A stretch of DNA of 64,000 nucleotides from Legionella wadsworthii DSM 21896 = ATCC 33877 (GCF_000701265.1 NZ_KL370759.1:165420-229419); one strand, 5' to 3'. Shown: positions 45,803-55,858, counted from the first letter of the stretch. Notes: generated from the letters alone by a model not told the origin. A program made the numbers and translations.

Positions 45803-47091
45803 TGGCGATTGACTTTTAAAGTTAGAAAATGGGTCGAACAGGAAATGCAGGGATCATAATTGCGAATAATCATTTCACTGTAGGTGCGTAACAACGTTTC
45901 ATCCTGATGTAATCCGTATTGCATCAAAGAAATACGTAAATCTTCTTCAACCCTTGCCTGATTTTGACTTGTTGGGGGAACAATCCGGGCAGATTGAACC
46001 AAACCTTGTTCATCTAATTGAAAATGTTGCCATAAAGTCCCACGAGGGGCTTCGGTGCACCCAAATCCGCTCCCTGCGCGTGGTTTAACTGTTGGATGGG
46101 CTTTCTCTGGAATTTCATAAAGTTCCATAATGCGTATGGATTCTAAGACACAAAAGTAGATTTCGACCGCCCGGGCTATAATACTGTGGTACATATTACG
46201 AGTTGGAAAATTTATGTTTAATTCTTGTAAAAGTAGATGAATGGGTACTGGAAGGTGTCCAAAACAATTATTAACTCGGGAAAGGGGACCCACTAAATAA
46301 GTTTTTTTATGTAGTAAACAATGCAGCGCTGTGGAGTAGGGCACTTGTTTTTCTTTGAAATAATTATCAAATTCATCAATGCTGATATTTAACCCCTGGT
46401 CGGAAACCAATCTGCCTTCATTGAAGGGATATTCTGTTGGATGATAAAGAGACACACAGGTAAACTCATGCGCATTATTGGGAAGTGGCAGCTGTGCGAG
46501 CCAGCGGATTAATGCCTCACAATCTTCAATTCGTGCTTTTGCTTTCTCTAAAAGAGAATGTATTTCTCCAGGTTGAGGCGCCCTATAAAAACCGCCTATA
46601 CAAGCACCCACTGGATGAATGGAACGGCCGCCAAATAATTTAATGAGATCATTGCCAAAAGATTGTAAACGAATGCCCCTTCTGACCTCTTCGGGATAAC
46701 TTTTTGCCATTTCGGGCGCCGATTTAAATCCTAAAAAATCGGGTAAAGCTAAAAAATGAATGTGCATGCTATGACTTTCTAACCATTCACCGCAATAGAA
46801 TAGACGGCGCATCTCACGAACCCAGGAAGTGGGTTGAATACCAAAACATTGTTCTATAGCCTGGGTTGCGCTCATCTGATAAGCAACAGGACAAATCCCA
46901 CAAATACGCGCAACAAAATCCAAAACATCATCGTAGCTTCTTCCTTCAAGAAATTTTTCAAACAAACGGGGAGGTTCATAAATTTTTAACTGTAATTTGC
47001 TAATTTTGTTGTTCCGAATGTGCAACTCAAGTGCTCCCTCACCTTCAACTCGTGCCAAAATGGGAACATTAATGGAAATTTCATGATTCAT
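45799..47091 (-). CDS. hydA: [NiFe]-hydrogenase large (alpha) subunit, group-3b type
   Basis: A 430-residue catalytic subunit with the Ni-Fe site. N-terminal Ni ligands are in ARICGICPVAYQ and C-terminal ligands in YDPCISCSTHFLTLKVNRQ; the mature protein should end after His in CSTH, with removal of FLTLKVNRQ. INVPILARVEGEGALELHI is the family N-terminus. Start chosen at 47091 (MNHEISIN), overlapping the small subunit by 11 bases; codons further upstream lie inside that gene. The length, short for respiratory enzymes, fits the cytosolic NADP-linked group 3b. Confidence 0.95.
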   Translation of the reverse strand: MNHEISINVPILARVEGEGALELHIRNNKISKLQLKIYEPPRLFEKFLEGRSYDDVLDFVARICGICPVAYQMSATQAIEQCFGIQPTSWVREMRRLFYCGEWLESHSMHIHFLALPDFLGFKSAPEMAKSYPEEVRRGIRLQSFGNDLIKLFGGRSIHPVGACIGGFYRAPQPGEIHSLLEKAKARIEDCEALIRWLAQLPLPNNAHEFTCVSLYHPTEYPFNEGRLVSDQGLNISIDEFDNYFKEKQVPYSTALHCLLHKKTYLVGPLSRVNNCFGHLPVPIHLLLQELNINFPTRNMYHSIIARAVEIYFCVLESIRIMELYEIPEKAHPTVKPRAGSGFGCTEAPRGTLWQHFQLDEQGLVQSARIVPPTSQNQARVEEDLRISLMQYGLHQDETLLRTYSEMIIRNYDPCISCSTHFLTLKVNRQ

Positions 47092-47869
47092 TGCTGATTT
47101 TAATTCCCTTAAAGTAAGCGCCTGCTTTGTGGAAAGCAGGCGCTTGATTATTAATATGTAAAAATTTTTGCGCAATCGCCTCTTTTGATAATCCTAAATG
47201 TTCAAACCAGTTCCCCAAAGATTGTGTATTTGGATTTTCTTGAGGACCATAACATGCATAACAGCCTCGTCCAACAGAGGGGCAGAGAGAGCCACACCCT
47301 AGTTTGGTTACCGGTCCCATACAGGGTTGTTTTTTGGTTACCAGAACACAGACATTTCCTTTACGCTTGCACTCCATACATTCAGAATCTTTTTTGATGC
47401 GTGGCGTTGAATTGAATAATAAAGAACGAACGGTTTCGAGCACTTGCTTGCCATTCACAGGACAGCCCCATAATTCCCAGTCAACTCGCACGTGATGGGC
47501 AATGGGCGTGGATGTACTTAGACTTTTAATGTATTTTGGTGAGGCGTATATCTGACTAATCCATTCTTTAGCGTCCGCGGCATTACGTAATGCTTGGACG
47601 CCCCCTGCAGTAGCACAAGCACCGATGGTGATAATGTACTTACTGTTTTGTCGAATTTTTTTTATGCGTTGTTCTTCATCAGGGGTAGAGATACTTCCTT
47701 CAACAAAGGCAATATCGACCTTTTCATCTATTCCAATAGCGCCTGCTTCCGAAAAATGAACCATATCCACGAGTTCGGATAAGGTAAGTAAATCCTCTCC
47801 GGCATTTAAAAAAGCCAATTGACATCCGTCGCAAGAGGTAAATTTATGTACGGCCAATCTTGGCTTCAT
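47081..47869 (-). CDS. hydD: Hydrogenase small (delta) subunit
   Basis: A 262-residue iron-sulphur subunit without Tat signal, so cytosolic. TSCDGCQLAFLNAG, TIGACATAGGVQALR and WELWGCPVNG supply the proximal-cluster cysteines. CMECKRKGNVC and PCMGPVTKLGCGSLCPSVGRGCYACYGP supply the medial and distal clusters. This matches the delta subunit of Pyrococcus-type sulfhydrogenases. It starts 5 bases after the gamma gene. Confidence 0.94.
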   Translation of the reverse strand: MKPRLAVHKFTSCDGCQLAFLNAGEDLLTLSELVDMVHFSEAGAIGIDEKVDIAFVEGSISTPDEEQRIKKIRQNSKYIITIGACATAGGVQALRNAADAKEWISQIYASPKYIKSLSTSTPIAHHVRVDWELWGCPVNGKQVLETVRSLLFNSTPRIKKDSECMECKRKGNVCVLVTKKQPCMGPVTKLGCGSLCPSVGRGCYACYGPQENPNTQSLGNWFEHLGLSKEAIAQKFLHINNQAPAFHKAGAYFKGIKISNES

Positions 47870-47874
47870 GTTCG

Positions 47875-48720
47875 TTAAAATCCTGGTTCATTAAATAAAT
47901 GCTTTATTTCAGTATAAGCAAATACAGGGCCATCTTTACATATAAATAAACCCCCATATTGGCAATGACCACATTGTCCAACCCCACATTCCATATTTCT
48001 TTCCATGCTTAAATAAATATCTTTTTCTGAAATTTTTCTCTGTTTGAATATTTTAACAGCAGTATTCATCATCATTTCGGGACCGCACATCATCACGATG
48101 GTATTTTCTGGATTTATAGAAAGTGGGTCAATCATATCGGTCACGTATCCAACTGACCATGGCCACTTTGGTCCAGCCTGATCTGCGGCAATATGAATGA
48201 CCGTATTGGGTGATTTTTGCCAGCTGGAATATTGTTTTCTAAAAATAAAGTCATCACTGTGTTTGACGCCTTGTAAGATGCTTAAATGGCCATAGTGCGT
48301 TCTGCGAGCTAATATATATTCGATAATTGATACTGAAGGAGCACAACCTAAGCCTCCGGTAAGCACTATCACATCTTTCCCCTTTGTTTGTTCGAGTGGC
48401 CAGCCGCGCCCGTAAGGACCACGAACCCCAATTTGGTCTCCTTGCTGAAGTTTTTGCAAGGTTTTAGTGACTCTCCCGATGGCGCGGATGGTATGCGTGA
48501 GAATATCTTTATTTTCTGGATCAGAGACAATAGAGATGGCCACTTCACCTACACCATATAGGTAGAGCATATTAAATTGACCTGGGGAAAAGAGAAATTG
48601 TTGATGATGTTCAGGATTGTCAAAACGTAAATGCAAGGTAAAAATCGTCGAGGATTCTTCAATTTTTTCAACAACCGTTGCTGCAAGCGGTAAATAGGGA
48701 TCAAGGCAGAGTGGCTTCAT
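47875..48720 (-). CDS. hydG: Hydrogenase gamma subunit (FAD/NAD(P) reductase)
   Basis: A 281-residue diaphorase of the ferredoxin-reductase fold. [16 protein letters not shown] binds [22 protein letters not shown] binds NAD(P), [11 protein letters not shown] is the C-terminal nucleotide motif, and [23 protein letters not shown] holds a [2Fe-2S] cluster. It exchanges electrons between NAD(P)H and the Fe-S chain. It overlaps the beta gene by 4 bases (ATGA). Confidence 0.94.
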   Translation of the reverse strand: MKPLCLDPYLPLAATVVEKIEESSTIFTLHLRFDNPEHHQQFLFSPGQFNMLYLYGVGEVAISIVSDPENKDILTHTIRAIGRVTKTLQKLQQGDQIGVRGPYGRGWPLEQTKGKDVIVLTGGLGCAPSVSIIEYILARRTHYGHLSILQGVKHSDDFIFRKQYSSWQKSPNTVIHIAADQAGPKWPWSVGYVTDMIDPLSINPENTIVMMCGPEMMMNTAVKIFKQRKISEKDIYLSMERNMECGVGQCGHCQYGGLFICKDGPVFAYTEIKHLFNEPGF

Positions 48721-49853
48721 TTTTCTTTGACCTTTATATTGGATTCCCCTGAAATTGCCGCCAATTCCTCAGTGATATCAATACCCACGGGGCACCATGT
48801 AATGCAGCGGCCACAGCCGACACAACCGCTCGTATCGAACTGGTCAAACCAACTGCCTACTTTATGCGTTAGCCATTGTCTATACCGTTTACGCGTATCG
48901 TCACGAATTACTGCCCCACTTAAATAACTGTGGCCTGCGGTAAAGCAGGAATCCCATTCACGTTGGTGTTCGCTGCTTGAGCCATCTAAGGCAGGTTTTT
49001 CTGCTTCACTGTGGCAAAAACAAGTGGGGCAGACTGAGGTGCAGTTCCCACAAGACAAACATCGTTCTGCCACATCTTCCCATCTTGGATGATTTAAATT
49101 GGAAAATAATAAATCCCGCAAACCCAATTGATTATTCAAGGGTATTCTCTTGGTCTGCATCGCGGCTGCTTCTTTCACTTGCTGGTCTGCCTTTTTGCAT
49201 TGGTTGGTTTTGGCTTCTGCTAATGCGAGTGTATCTATTATCGTTTGTCCCCTTTCGCTGCCGCTCTCCACTTTAAACCCGTCATCAATTTCAGTCAGGA
49301 GAATATCAAATGAATGCTGAACTTCAGGTCCAGTGCCTGCGGACACACAAAAACAATTATTCGAGGAATAGGAACAATTGACCGCAATGATGAATAATTG
49401 TTGACGGCGTTTTGTATAACGGGGATCAGGATGGGCACTTTCAATAAATACTTTATCTTGTATCTTCATTGCTGCAATATCACAAGCCCGTGCTCCGATA
49501 ATTGCAATGGGCCGTTCATCGGATTGATGCGGTTGAAAAATTAATTGACCATCAGCATCCCGAGTGACTTTCCACACTGTTTCTTGAGGCTTAAATAAAA
49601 GAGGTTTTATCGCTTGTGGTCCATTGGCAAAAGCAAATGCTTTTTGCTCGTTAAGTTGTTCTAACTCATAACCACCAGGAGTTTGATGATCCCGTATTCC
49701 CCAAGGAAGTTGATTTACATCTGCAAGTAGATCATAAACAATAGCTCCATCGCGTACTTGGGGTCCGACACAGGAGTAGCCTGCGTTGTACAAAGCACCT
49801 AGGAGATCCTGTAATTTTAAATGAGGCATGAAATAGCTTGTTTTATTTTCCAT
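48717..49853 (-). CDS. hydB: Hydrogenase beta subunit (4Fe-4S)
   Basis: A 378-residue protein of the group-3b beta family. Two ferredoxin-like motifs, [17 protein letters not shown] (~residues 266-282) and [17 protein letters not shown] (~346-362), bind [4Fe-4S] clusters. An earlier [13 protein letters not shown] and [15 protein letters not shown] are also family features. Transfers electrons between the catalytic dimer and the gamma diaphorase. First gene of its operon, ATG with CAGGAGTTGT upstream; the repeat array begins 130 bases further up. Confidence 0.93.
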   Translation of the reverse strand: MENKTSYFMPHLKLQDLLGALYNAGYSCVGPQVRDGAIVYDLLADVNQLPWGIRDHQTPGGYELEQLNEQKAFAFANGPQAIKPLLFKPQETVWKVTRDADGQLIFQPHQSDERPIAIIGARACDIAAMKIQDKVFIESAHPDPRYTKRRQQLFIIAVNCSYSSNNCFCVSAGTGPEVQHSFDILLTEIDDGFKVESGSERGQTIIDTLALAEAKTNQCKKADQQVKEAAAMQTKRIPLNNQLGLRDLLFSNLNHPRWEDVAERCLSCGNCTSVCPTCFCHSEAEKPALDGSSSEHQREWDSCFTAGHSYLSGAVIRDDTRKRYRQWLTHKVGSWFDQFDTSGCVGCGRCITWCPVGIDITEELAAISGESNIKVKEK

Positions 49854-49982
49854 ACAACTCCTGTAGCTGGGTAAGTAAGTCTCTTTAACCTAGATTTTCT
49901 TCCATTGATTATGAGTTGATTTATCCCCTATTCAGATAAGACAAGTTTTCTCAATTAACATTCCACTTTGTTTTTGAGATGG

Positions 49983-50847
49983 ATTCCCGCCTGCGCGGGA
50001 ATGACAAGGATCTGAGTCATTTGTAAGATGTGTTCCCCTTAGCAATGATGACAAAAATTCTGGACATTCACGCGTAGGCGGTATCCATCTATCCAAACAA
50101 TTCAATGGTCAAATCAAACAACAGAACCCCCTGTCATTCCTACGCAGGCGGGAATCCATCAATCTACACAATCCAATGGCCAGATCAAACAACAGGAGAT
50201 AACCCCTGCCATTCCCGCGCAGGCGGGAATCCATTTACCAAAACAATCCAATGGCCAAATAAAACAATAGGAGATAACCCACCTGCCATTCCCGCGCAGG
50301 CGGGAATCCATTTATCAACTCAATTCAAAGTCCAAATTCACCCAATGAGAAAGCTCTCCACTATGTCATTCCCGCGCAGGCGGGAATCCATCTATCTACA
50401 CAATCCAATGGCCAGATCAAACAACAGGAGATAACCCCACCTGCCATTCCCGCGCAGGCGGGAATCCATTTATCAACTCAATTCAAAGTCCAAATTCACC
50501 CAATGAGAAAGCTCTCCACTATGTCATTCCCGCGCAGGCGGGAATCCATCTATCTACACAATCCAATGGCCAGATCAAACAACAGGAGATAACCCCACCT
50601 GTCATTCCCGCGCAGGCGGGAATCCATCTATCTACACATCCAATGGCCAGATCAAACAACAGGAGATAACCCCACCTGCCATTCCCGCGCAGGCGGGAAT
50701 CCATTTATCAACTCAATTCAAAGTCCAAATTCACCCAATGAGAAAGCTCTCCACTATGTCATTCCCGCGTAGGCGGGAATCCATCTATCCACACAATCCA
50801 ATGGCCAAATTAACAAGAGCAGATAACCCACCTGCGCAGGCGGGAAT
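49983..50847. repeat. dRS3/NIME-like palindromic repeat array (about 12 cores)
   Basis: The 20-bp core ATTCCCGCGCAGGCGGGAAT occurs perfectly seven times, at 50211, 50288, 50368, 50446, 50526, 50604 and 50681. One-base variants are at 50761 and 50136-50155 (two changes), degenerate copies are at 50066 and 50831, and one inverted copy is at 49983-50002. Spacing is 77-80 bp. The roughly 58-bp segments between cores are themselves repeats of two kinds. One includes AATCCAATGGCCAGATCAAA and CAACAGGAGATAACCC; the other includes TCAACTCAATTCAAAGTCC and CAATGAGAAAGCTCTCCAC. They mostly alternate. The core equals the neisserial dRS3 pattern ATTCCC-N8-GGGAAT. No gene lies here. Confidence 0.93.
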
Positions 50848-50854
50848 CCATTTA

Positions 50855-51160
50855 TCAAAACAATCCAATGGCTAAATTGATCCAATGCGGATTCTTTTCC
50901 TCTATTAAATTTATTTTCCATTGTCTGTTCCACTTCTTAATCTGTTTTTCTCGTCTAATAGCCTCATTCACATCAGAATGCGCCTCATAATAAACAAGGT
51001 TATGGACCTTATATTTTTTTGTAAATCCCTCGACTAAATCATTACAATGTTGATAGAACCGTTGTTCTAAATTCCTCGTGACTCCGACATATAATGTCCC
51101 ATATTTTTCGCTCGCTAACAAATAAACATAGTACTGTTTTTCTTCCATGGCTGTATCCAT
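50855..51160 (-). CDS. GIY-YIG domain nuclease-like protein
   Basis: About 101 residues of the UvrC/URI-type GIY-YIG fold: QYYVYLLASEKYGTLYVGVTRNLEQRFYQHCN (G-T-L-Y-V-G core, catalytic Tyr and Arg), GFTKKYKVHNLVYYEAHSDVNEAIRREKQIKKWNRQWK (Glu of the active site), and IEEKNPHW. This is the small stand-alone class often found near repeats. Start uncertain: ATGs at 51199, 51160 and 51148. The gene ends 8 bases past the last array core and lies between hypE and the array. Nuclease activity is inferred. Confidence 0.88.
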   Translation of the reverse strand: MDTAMEEKQYYVYLLASEKYGTLYVGVTRNLEQRFYQHCNDLVEGFTKKYKVHNLVYYEAHSDVNEAIRREKQIKKWNRQWKINLIEEKNPHWINLAIGLF

Positions 51161-51205
51161 TAAACTCGCTTTGCTCCAACATTTCCTAAGATGGAGCATC
51201 GTTCT

Positions 51206-52267
51206 CTAACAAATCCGCGGCAACTGCTCACCCGTTAACCAATCAACAATTCTCATTCCTCCGAATTTCGTTTTAAGCTGTACCAAATGACGAGGGTCCT
51301 CGATGACTTCGCCAATAATTTCTGCATGTTGTCCCAAAGGATGAGCTCGCATTGAGTTTAAAAGGATTTCAGCATCCCCAGGCGCACAAATCGCCACTAA
51401 TTTTCCTTCATTGGCAACATACAGGACATCAAGACCTAATAACTCGCAGGCACTTGCTACTTCAGTGCGTATGGGAATTTTATTTTCATCAAGTATGAAC
51501 CCCACCTGAGATTGCATTGCAAATTCATTTAAGGTCGTTGCCAAACCTCCGCGAGTTGGATCGCGTAAGCAATGGATATCGGGTACTGCTCGAACCATGT
51601 GGGCGACCAAATCATGGAGTGGCGCACTGTCCGATTGAATATGGGTTTGAAACTGTAAATTATTCCTATGCGCCATAATGGTAACCCCATGGTCGCCCAT
51701 ATAGCCGCTGACTAGGACGCGGTCTCCAGGCTTGGCTCGATTTCCGGAAATATTGAGCCCTTCAGGAACCACTCCTATTCCTGTTGTAGTGATGAAAACC
51801 CCATCTCCTTTTCCTCGCTCAACTACTTTAGTGTCCCCTGCAATAATAGAAACTTGAGCTTCTTTTGCAGCATTTGCCATGGAATCAACAATTTTTTGCA
51901 AGTCAGCAAGGGCAAAACCTTCTTCCAAAATAAAACTTGCCGTTAAGTACAAAGGCTTGGCACCCGACATCACAAGGTCATTCACTGTACCATGGACTGA
52001 TAAGGACCCAATATTGCCGCCGGGAAAAAATAAAGGCGAAATGACATGGGCATCGGTTGTCATCACCATCCGTCCTGGAAATACAGCAAAACACGCACAA
52101 TCATTTCCTGCGGAAAGCCATGGGTTGTCGAAAGCAGATAAAAATATTTGCTCAATGAGTTGTACCATGGCTCGACCCCCGCTGCCATGATTTAGATTAA
52201 TCACTCCTTTTTTCATTTTGAGTTTTGGTGCTTTTATTTTTTTGGTCGCTACTGCTTCAATATTCAT
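51206..52267 (-). CDS. hypE: Hydrogenase maturation protein HypE
   Basis: A 353-residue PurM-like enzyme that dehydrates HypF's carbamoyl group to thiocyanate for the Fe-CN ligands. INLNHGSGGRAMVQLIEQIF is the N-terminal signature and the protein ends in LPRIC, where the terminal Cys is the carbamoyl acceptor. RPGDRVLVSGYMGDHG-like and DPTRGGLATTLNE segments are typical. Starts 11 bases inside hypD. Confidence 0.97.
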   Translation of the reverse strand: MNIEAVATKKIKAPKLKMKKGVINLNHGSGGRAMVQLIEQIFLSAFDNPWLSAGNDCACFAVFPGRMVMTTDAHVISPLFFPGGNIGSLSVHGTVNDLVMSGAKPLYLTASFILEEGFALADLQKIVDSMANAAKEAQVSIIAGDTKVVERGKGDGVFITTTGIGVVPEGLNISGNRAKPGDRVLVSGYMGDHGVTIMAHRNNLQFQTHIQSDSAPLHDLVAHMVRAVPDIHCLRDPTRGGLATTLNEFAMQSQVGFILDENKIPIRTEVASACELLGLDVLYVANEGKLVAICAPGDAEILLNSMRAHPLGQHAEIIGEVIEDPRHLVQLKTKFGGMRIVDWLTGEQLPRIC

Positions 52268-53363
52268 TTATCCGTCCATAAGCATATACTGCCGCACATG
52301 CTCCTTCTGAAGAAACCATACAAGAACCCAATGGATTTTCCGGGGTGCATGCTTTAGCAAATAATTTACATTCTTTGGGTTTTTTTACCCCACGAAGAAC
52401 CTCACCACAAAGACATTGCTTGTGTTCTTGGGAAATAAACTCGGGGATACTGAATCTGTTTTCCGCGTCAAACGCAGCGTATTCTTTTCTAATTTTTAGA
52501 GCGCTTTGAGGAATAAAACCTAACCCACGCCACTCAAATTGATCACGTAATTCAAATACCTCAGCCATTATCTTTTGTGATATTTGGTTTCCCATACGCT
52601 GGACGGCTCGAGTGTACTGAATTTCTACGTCACAACGTTGTTCATTGATTTGTTGCAGGAGCATTAAAATTGAATGCAACACATCTAAAGGTTCAAATCC
52701 TGAAATAACAATGGGTTTATTATATTTTTGACAGATAGTTTCGTAGGGTTTACTTCCAATAACAATACTGACATGGGCAGGACCTATAAATCCATCGAGT
52801 GTCACTTCATCCGATTGCAGTAAATGATCCATCGGCACGGGGGTGACAACATGATTACAAAAGACACTGAAATTGCCCAGATTTAATTGTTTTGCTTGAT
52901 GAATGACCAAGGCGGTTGGTGGCGTCGTGGTTTCAAAGCCAATGGCAAAAAATACAATTTCTTTTTTCGGGTTTTCCTGAGCAATTTTCAAGGCATCTTG
53001 TGCTGAGTAGATCATACGTACATCAGCTCCCGTAGCTTTGGCCTGTAACAGGTTTCTTTGTCCGGAGCCGGGAACACGCAACATGTCCGCATAACTGCAA
53101 AGAATCACGTCCGGTAGAGAAGCCAATGCAATCGCTTTGTCTGTTATCGACATGGGTAAAACACAGACTGGACACCCCGGGCCATGAATCATTTCTACAT
53201 TGGCAGGGAGTAAACTTGGAATACCATAACGATGAATGGCATGTGTATGGCCGCCACAAAATTCCATAAATTGATAGCAACGATCAGGATCAGCATGTAG
53301 TGCAATATCGCGTGCAAGAACTGTCGCATAATCTCCATTTCTAAAGTCTTCAATGTATTTCAT
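52257..53363 (-). CDS. hypD: Hydrogenase maturation protein HypD
   Basis: A 368-residue [4Fe-4S] scaffold on which Fe receives CN and CO with HypC. FCGGHTHAIHRYG, HGPGCPVCVLP and GFEPLDVLHSIL are the conserved motifs, and the C-terminal cysteines in CLCGEVLRG, CKLFAKACTPENPLGSCMVSSEGACAA bind the cluster. Overlaps hypC by 4 bases. Confidence 0.97.
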   Translation of the reverse strand: MKYIEDFRNGDYATVLARDIALHADPDRCYQFMEFCGGHTHAIHRYGIPSLLPANVEMIHGPGCPVCVLPMSITDKAIALASLPDVILCSYADMLRVPGSGQRNLLQAKATGADVRMIYSAQDALKIAQENPKKEIVFFAIGFETTTPPTALVIHQAKQLNLGNFSVFCNHVVTPVPMDHLLQSDEVTLDGFIGPAHVSIVIGSKPYETICQKYNKPIVISGFEPLDVLHSILMLLQQINEQRCDVEIQYTRAVQRMGNQISQKIMAEVFELRDQFEWRGLGFIPQSALKIRKEYAAFDAENRFSIPEFISQEHKQCLCGEVLRGVKKPKECKLFAKACTPENPLGSCMVSSEGACAAVYAYGRINEY

Positions 53364-53584
53364 GATGCTTCCTGCGCCATTCGCGCGAATAAACCAAGGG
53401 TCTTTTGCGCTTCGTGTTCATCAAGACGGGTTAAAGCGTAGCCCACATGAATAATCACATAATCTCCTAGAGACACTTCCTCCAATAAAGCAGTCGAAAT
53501 CTCCTTAGAGATCCCGCCTATGTTGACCACGGCTCGGTCATCATCAAGAATTTGGGTAATTTGTGCGGGTAAAGCCAAACACAT
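53360..53584 (-). CDS. hypC: Hydrogenase maturation chaperone HypC
   Basis: A 74-residue HypC/HupF protein beginning MCLALPAQITQI, in which Cys2 binds Fe. VNIGGISKEISTALLEEVSLGDYVIIHVGYALTRLDEHEA is the OB-like core. Full length, with ATG after GAAAGGATATTTT. It shuttles the Fe(CN)2CO unit from HypD to the large subunit. Overlaps hypD by 4 bases. Confidence 0.97.
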   Translation of the reverse strand: MCLALPAQITQILDDDRAVVNIGGISKEISTALLEEVSLGDYVIIHVGYALTRLDEHEAQKTLGLFARMAQEAS

Positions 53585-53635
53585 AAAATATCCTTTCCAT
53601 CACCTGGCCGAGTTTCATTAAGCGCTACCCAGCTC

Positions 53636-55858
53636 CTAAAACAAATTGCCGGCTATCCATGCTTGCCCTAAAGAAATTCCCCCATCATTTGCGGGTAGTA
53701 TTCTCGGTAAAAAAGAGGTAATGCCGGATTGCTTCAAGTTTTTGGTTAATCCATCAGCTAAAATTCGATTTATAAAACAACCGCCGCTCAATACTACCAT
53801 ATCAATTTTTCTTTCTCGACACGTTTCCGTGATCCACGAGGTGAGCCCAGAAATAAGAGTCCCATGAAATAAATTGGCGCCAGAGACTGGATCAATCGCC
53901 CTTGCGAGAAAATCAAGGGTAGGTGTCATATCGAAAAAATTCCCTTGTATTCTCCACCCCTGAGCAAGAGTTTGTACCTTTGTCACCAAACTTTCCAGAC
54001 GCATTGCAGCGTGTCCTTCATACTCCGACATTAACTGAATGCCCAGCAATGCGCTGGCTGCATCAAACAAGCGGCCGCAACTGCTTGTTTCTGGACTATT
54101 TATTTTTTTATCTAAAATTTGCTGGATTAAGCGTGATTGAGGAAACTCAGAAAATCGGCGCTCAATTTCATGGCCCAAACCCAAATAATGCAAAATACTT
54201 GCCGCCATTCTCCAAGGCTCCCGTGCTGCAGCTTCTCCACCAGGTTGCGACAATGGGAGAAAAGAGCCTATACGAGAAAACCTGTTTTTCTCTACAAAGA
54301 ACAGCTCCCCACCCCATGATTCCCCTTGGGTGCCATACCCGTATCCATCAAGCGCTAAACCCAATACTGGATTTTGTATGCCTTGTTCTGCAATGACAGA
54401 CGCTAAGTGCGCATGATGATGTTGAACTGCGAATGCTGGAATTTCATAGTTTTTTGCAAACCGTGTGGTATAAAAATCAGGATGCATGTCATGAGCAATC
54501 CGTTCGGGCGTGATGCCAAGAAAATCTAACCAATGTTCCAAAGATTCATGGAAAAATTCAATGGTTGCTTTGTTATTTAAACTACCAATATATTGGGACA
54601 CAAAAGCTTCATCACCGCGTGTGATGCAAAAAGTATTCTTTAGATGACCGCCTAAAGCCAGCGTAGGCGGAATAGAATAGGGGAGTTGAATGGGTGTCGG
54701 TACAAACCCTCGGGCCCGGCGAATGAATATCGGAGTATCTTGGACAAAGCGCAGGACCGAATCATCAGCGCGCGTCACGATATGACGATTATAGGAAATG
54801 ATTTTATCGGCAATTTCACTGAGCTCTTGCTCTGCACTTGAGTTTTCAATAATGAGTGGTTCGCCCCCTAAATTGGCACTGGTTACCACTAAAATGGTTT
54901 CTTGGATTTGATCTAACCATGACAAACCTTCTTTATTTCCGGAGAACGCATGAAATAGTAAATAATGTATTGGGGAATTAGGAAGCATTATTCCTAAAGT
55001 ATTTAAACCGGGGGCGACTCCATCTAATTCTTTCAATCCGGCATTTTTTTGTAGCAATACGATTGGACGCGCATTACTTTCTAATAGTTCTTGCTCTTTT
55101 GAGTTGATTGTCACTATACGTTTTGCACTGAGGCTGTTCGCAACCATGAGTGCAAAAGGCTTTGCATCCCGGTTTTTTCTTAACCTTAATTTGGCGACAG
55201 TTTCCTCATTGCGCGCATCACAAATCAATTGATAACCGCCCACCCCTTTTAAAGCAATGATTTCTCCCTGTAATATCCAGTTGGCTATTTCATCTATAGA
55301 ACAGGATAGTTGAGGACCGCAATGGCAACAGGCAGTGGGTTGTGCATGATAGCGTCTGTTTTCGGGGTTGTTGTAATCTGCTTGGCATTCCAGGCATAAA
55401 GGGAATGCATCCATTGAAGTTTGCTCCCGATCGTAAGGAAGCTTTCGCGTGATGGTGAAGCGCGGCCCACACTGGGTACAGTTTAAAAAAGGGTAAAGAA
55501 AATACCTACTTTGGGAATCAAACAATTCTTTGAGGCAGTCAGAGCAAATACTGCCATCTGGAGTGATCATCGTATTTGCTTGGCCAGACTGACTTTGATG
55601 TATTTTAAAAATGGATTCGTTGGCAGTGGGTGCAATAAATTCTTGATGGATACGACTTATTTTGGCAAGCGGCGGTAAGTTTCCCTGCAAGTGATGCAAA
55701 AAATCACCTGCTAATTTTCCTTGTACTTCAATCAAAACACCAGAAGCATTATTTTGAATCCAACCCGTTAAACCAAGCTGTTGGGCAATACGATATGCAC
55801 AAGGCCTAAAACCCACACCCTGAACTTGACCCTGGATCGCTATTCTAAGGCGTTGCAT
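53636..55858 (-). CDS. hypF: Carbamoyltransferase HypF
   Basis: A 740-residue multidomain protein that turns carbamoyl phosphate into the carbamoyl group for HypE. N-terminal acylphosphatase IQGQVQGVGFRPCAYRIA, two zinc fingers (CSDCLKELF, CTQCGPRF, CLECQADY, CCHCGP), YrdC-like domain (~190-370), and Kae1-like domain with HHHAHLASVIAEQG and LDGYGYGTQGESWGGELF. Ends with VLSGGCFINRILADGL and NDGGISLGQAW. Full length. Lies 3 bases after hypB. Confidence 0.97.
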   Translation of the reverse strand: MQRLRIAIQGQVQGVGFRPCAYRIAQQLGLTGWIQNNASGVLIEVQGKLAGDFLHHLQGNLPPLAKISRIHQEFIAPTANESIFKIHQSQSGQANTMITPDGSICSDCLKELFDSQSRYFLYPFLNCTQCGPRFTITRKLPYDREQTSMDAFPLCLECQADYNNPENRRYHAQPTACCHCGPQLSCSIDEIANWILQGEIIALKGVGGYQLICDARNEETVAKLRLRKNRDAKPFALMVANSLSAKRIVTINSKEQELLESNARPIVLLQKNAGLKELDGVAPGLNTLGIMLPNSPIHYLLFHAFSGNKEGLSWLDQIQETILVVTSANLGGEPLIIENSSAEQELSEIADKIISYNRHIVTRADDSVLRFVQDTPIFIRRARGFVPTPIQLPYSIPPTLALGGHLKNTFCITRGDEAFVSQYIGSLNNKATIEFFHESLEHWLDFLGITPERIAHDMHPDFYTTRFAKNYEIPAFAVQHHHAHLASVIAEQGIQNPVLGLALDGYGYGTQGESWGGELFFVEKNRFSRIGSFLPLSQPGGEAAAREPWRMAASILHYLGLGHEIERRFSEFPQSRLIQQILDKKINSPETSSCGRLFDAASALLGIQLMSEYEGHAAMRLESLVTKVQTLAQGWRIQGNFFDMTPTLDFLARAIDPVSGANLFHGTLISGLTSWITETCRERKIDMVVLSGGCFINRILADGLTKNLKQSGITSFLPRILPANDGGISLGQAWIAGNLF

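Noticed and set aside
50105..50704. Open frames through the repeat array (109 aa plus strand, 61 aa minus strand)
   Set aside because: They are translations of the repeat unit itself, with no ribosome site and repeated peptide sequence.
49983..50847. CRISPR-like array of regularly spaced palindromic repeats
   Set aside because: The segments between repeats are not unique: they fall into two repeated classes. Repeat-to-repeat distance is 77-80 bp, the core matches dRS3, and no cas genes are present.
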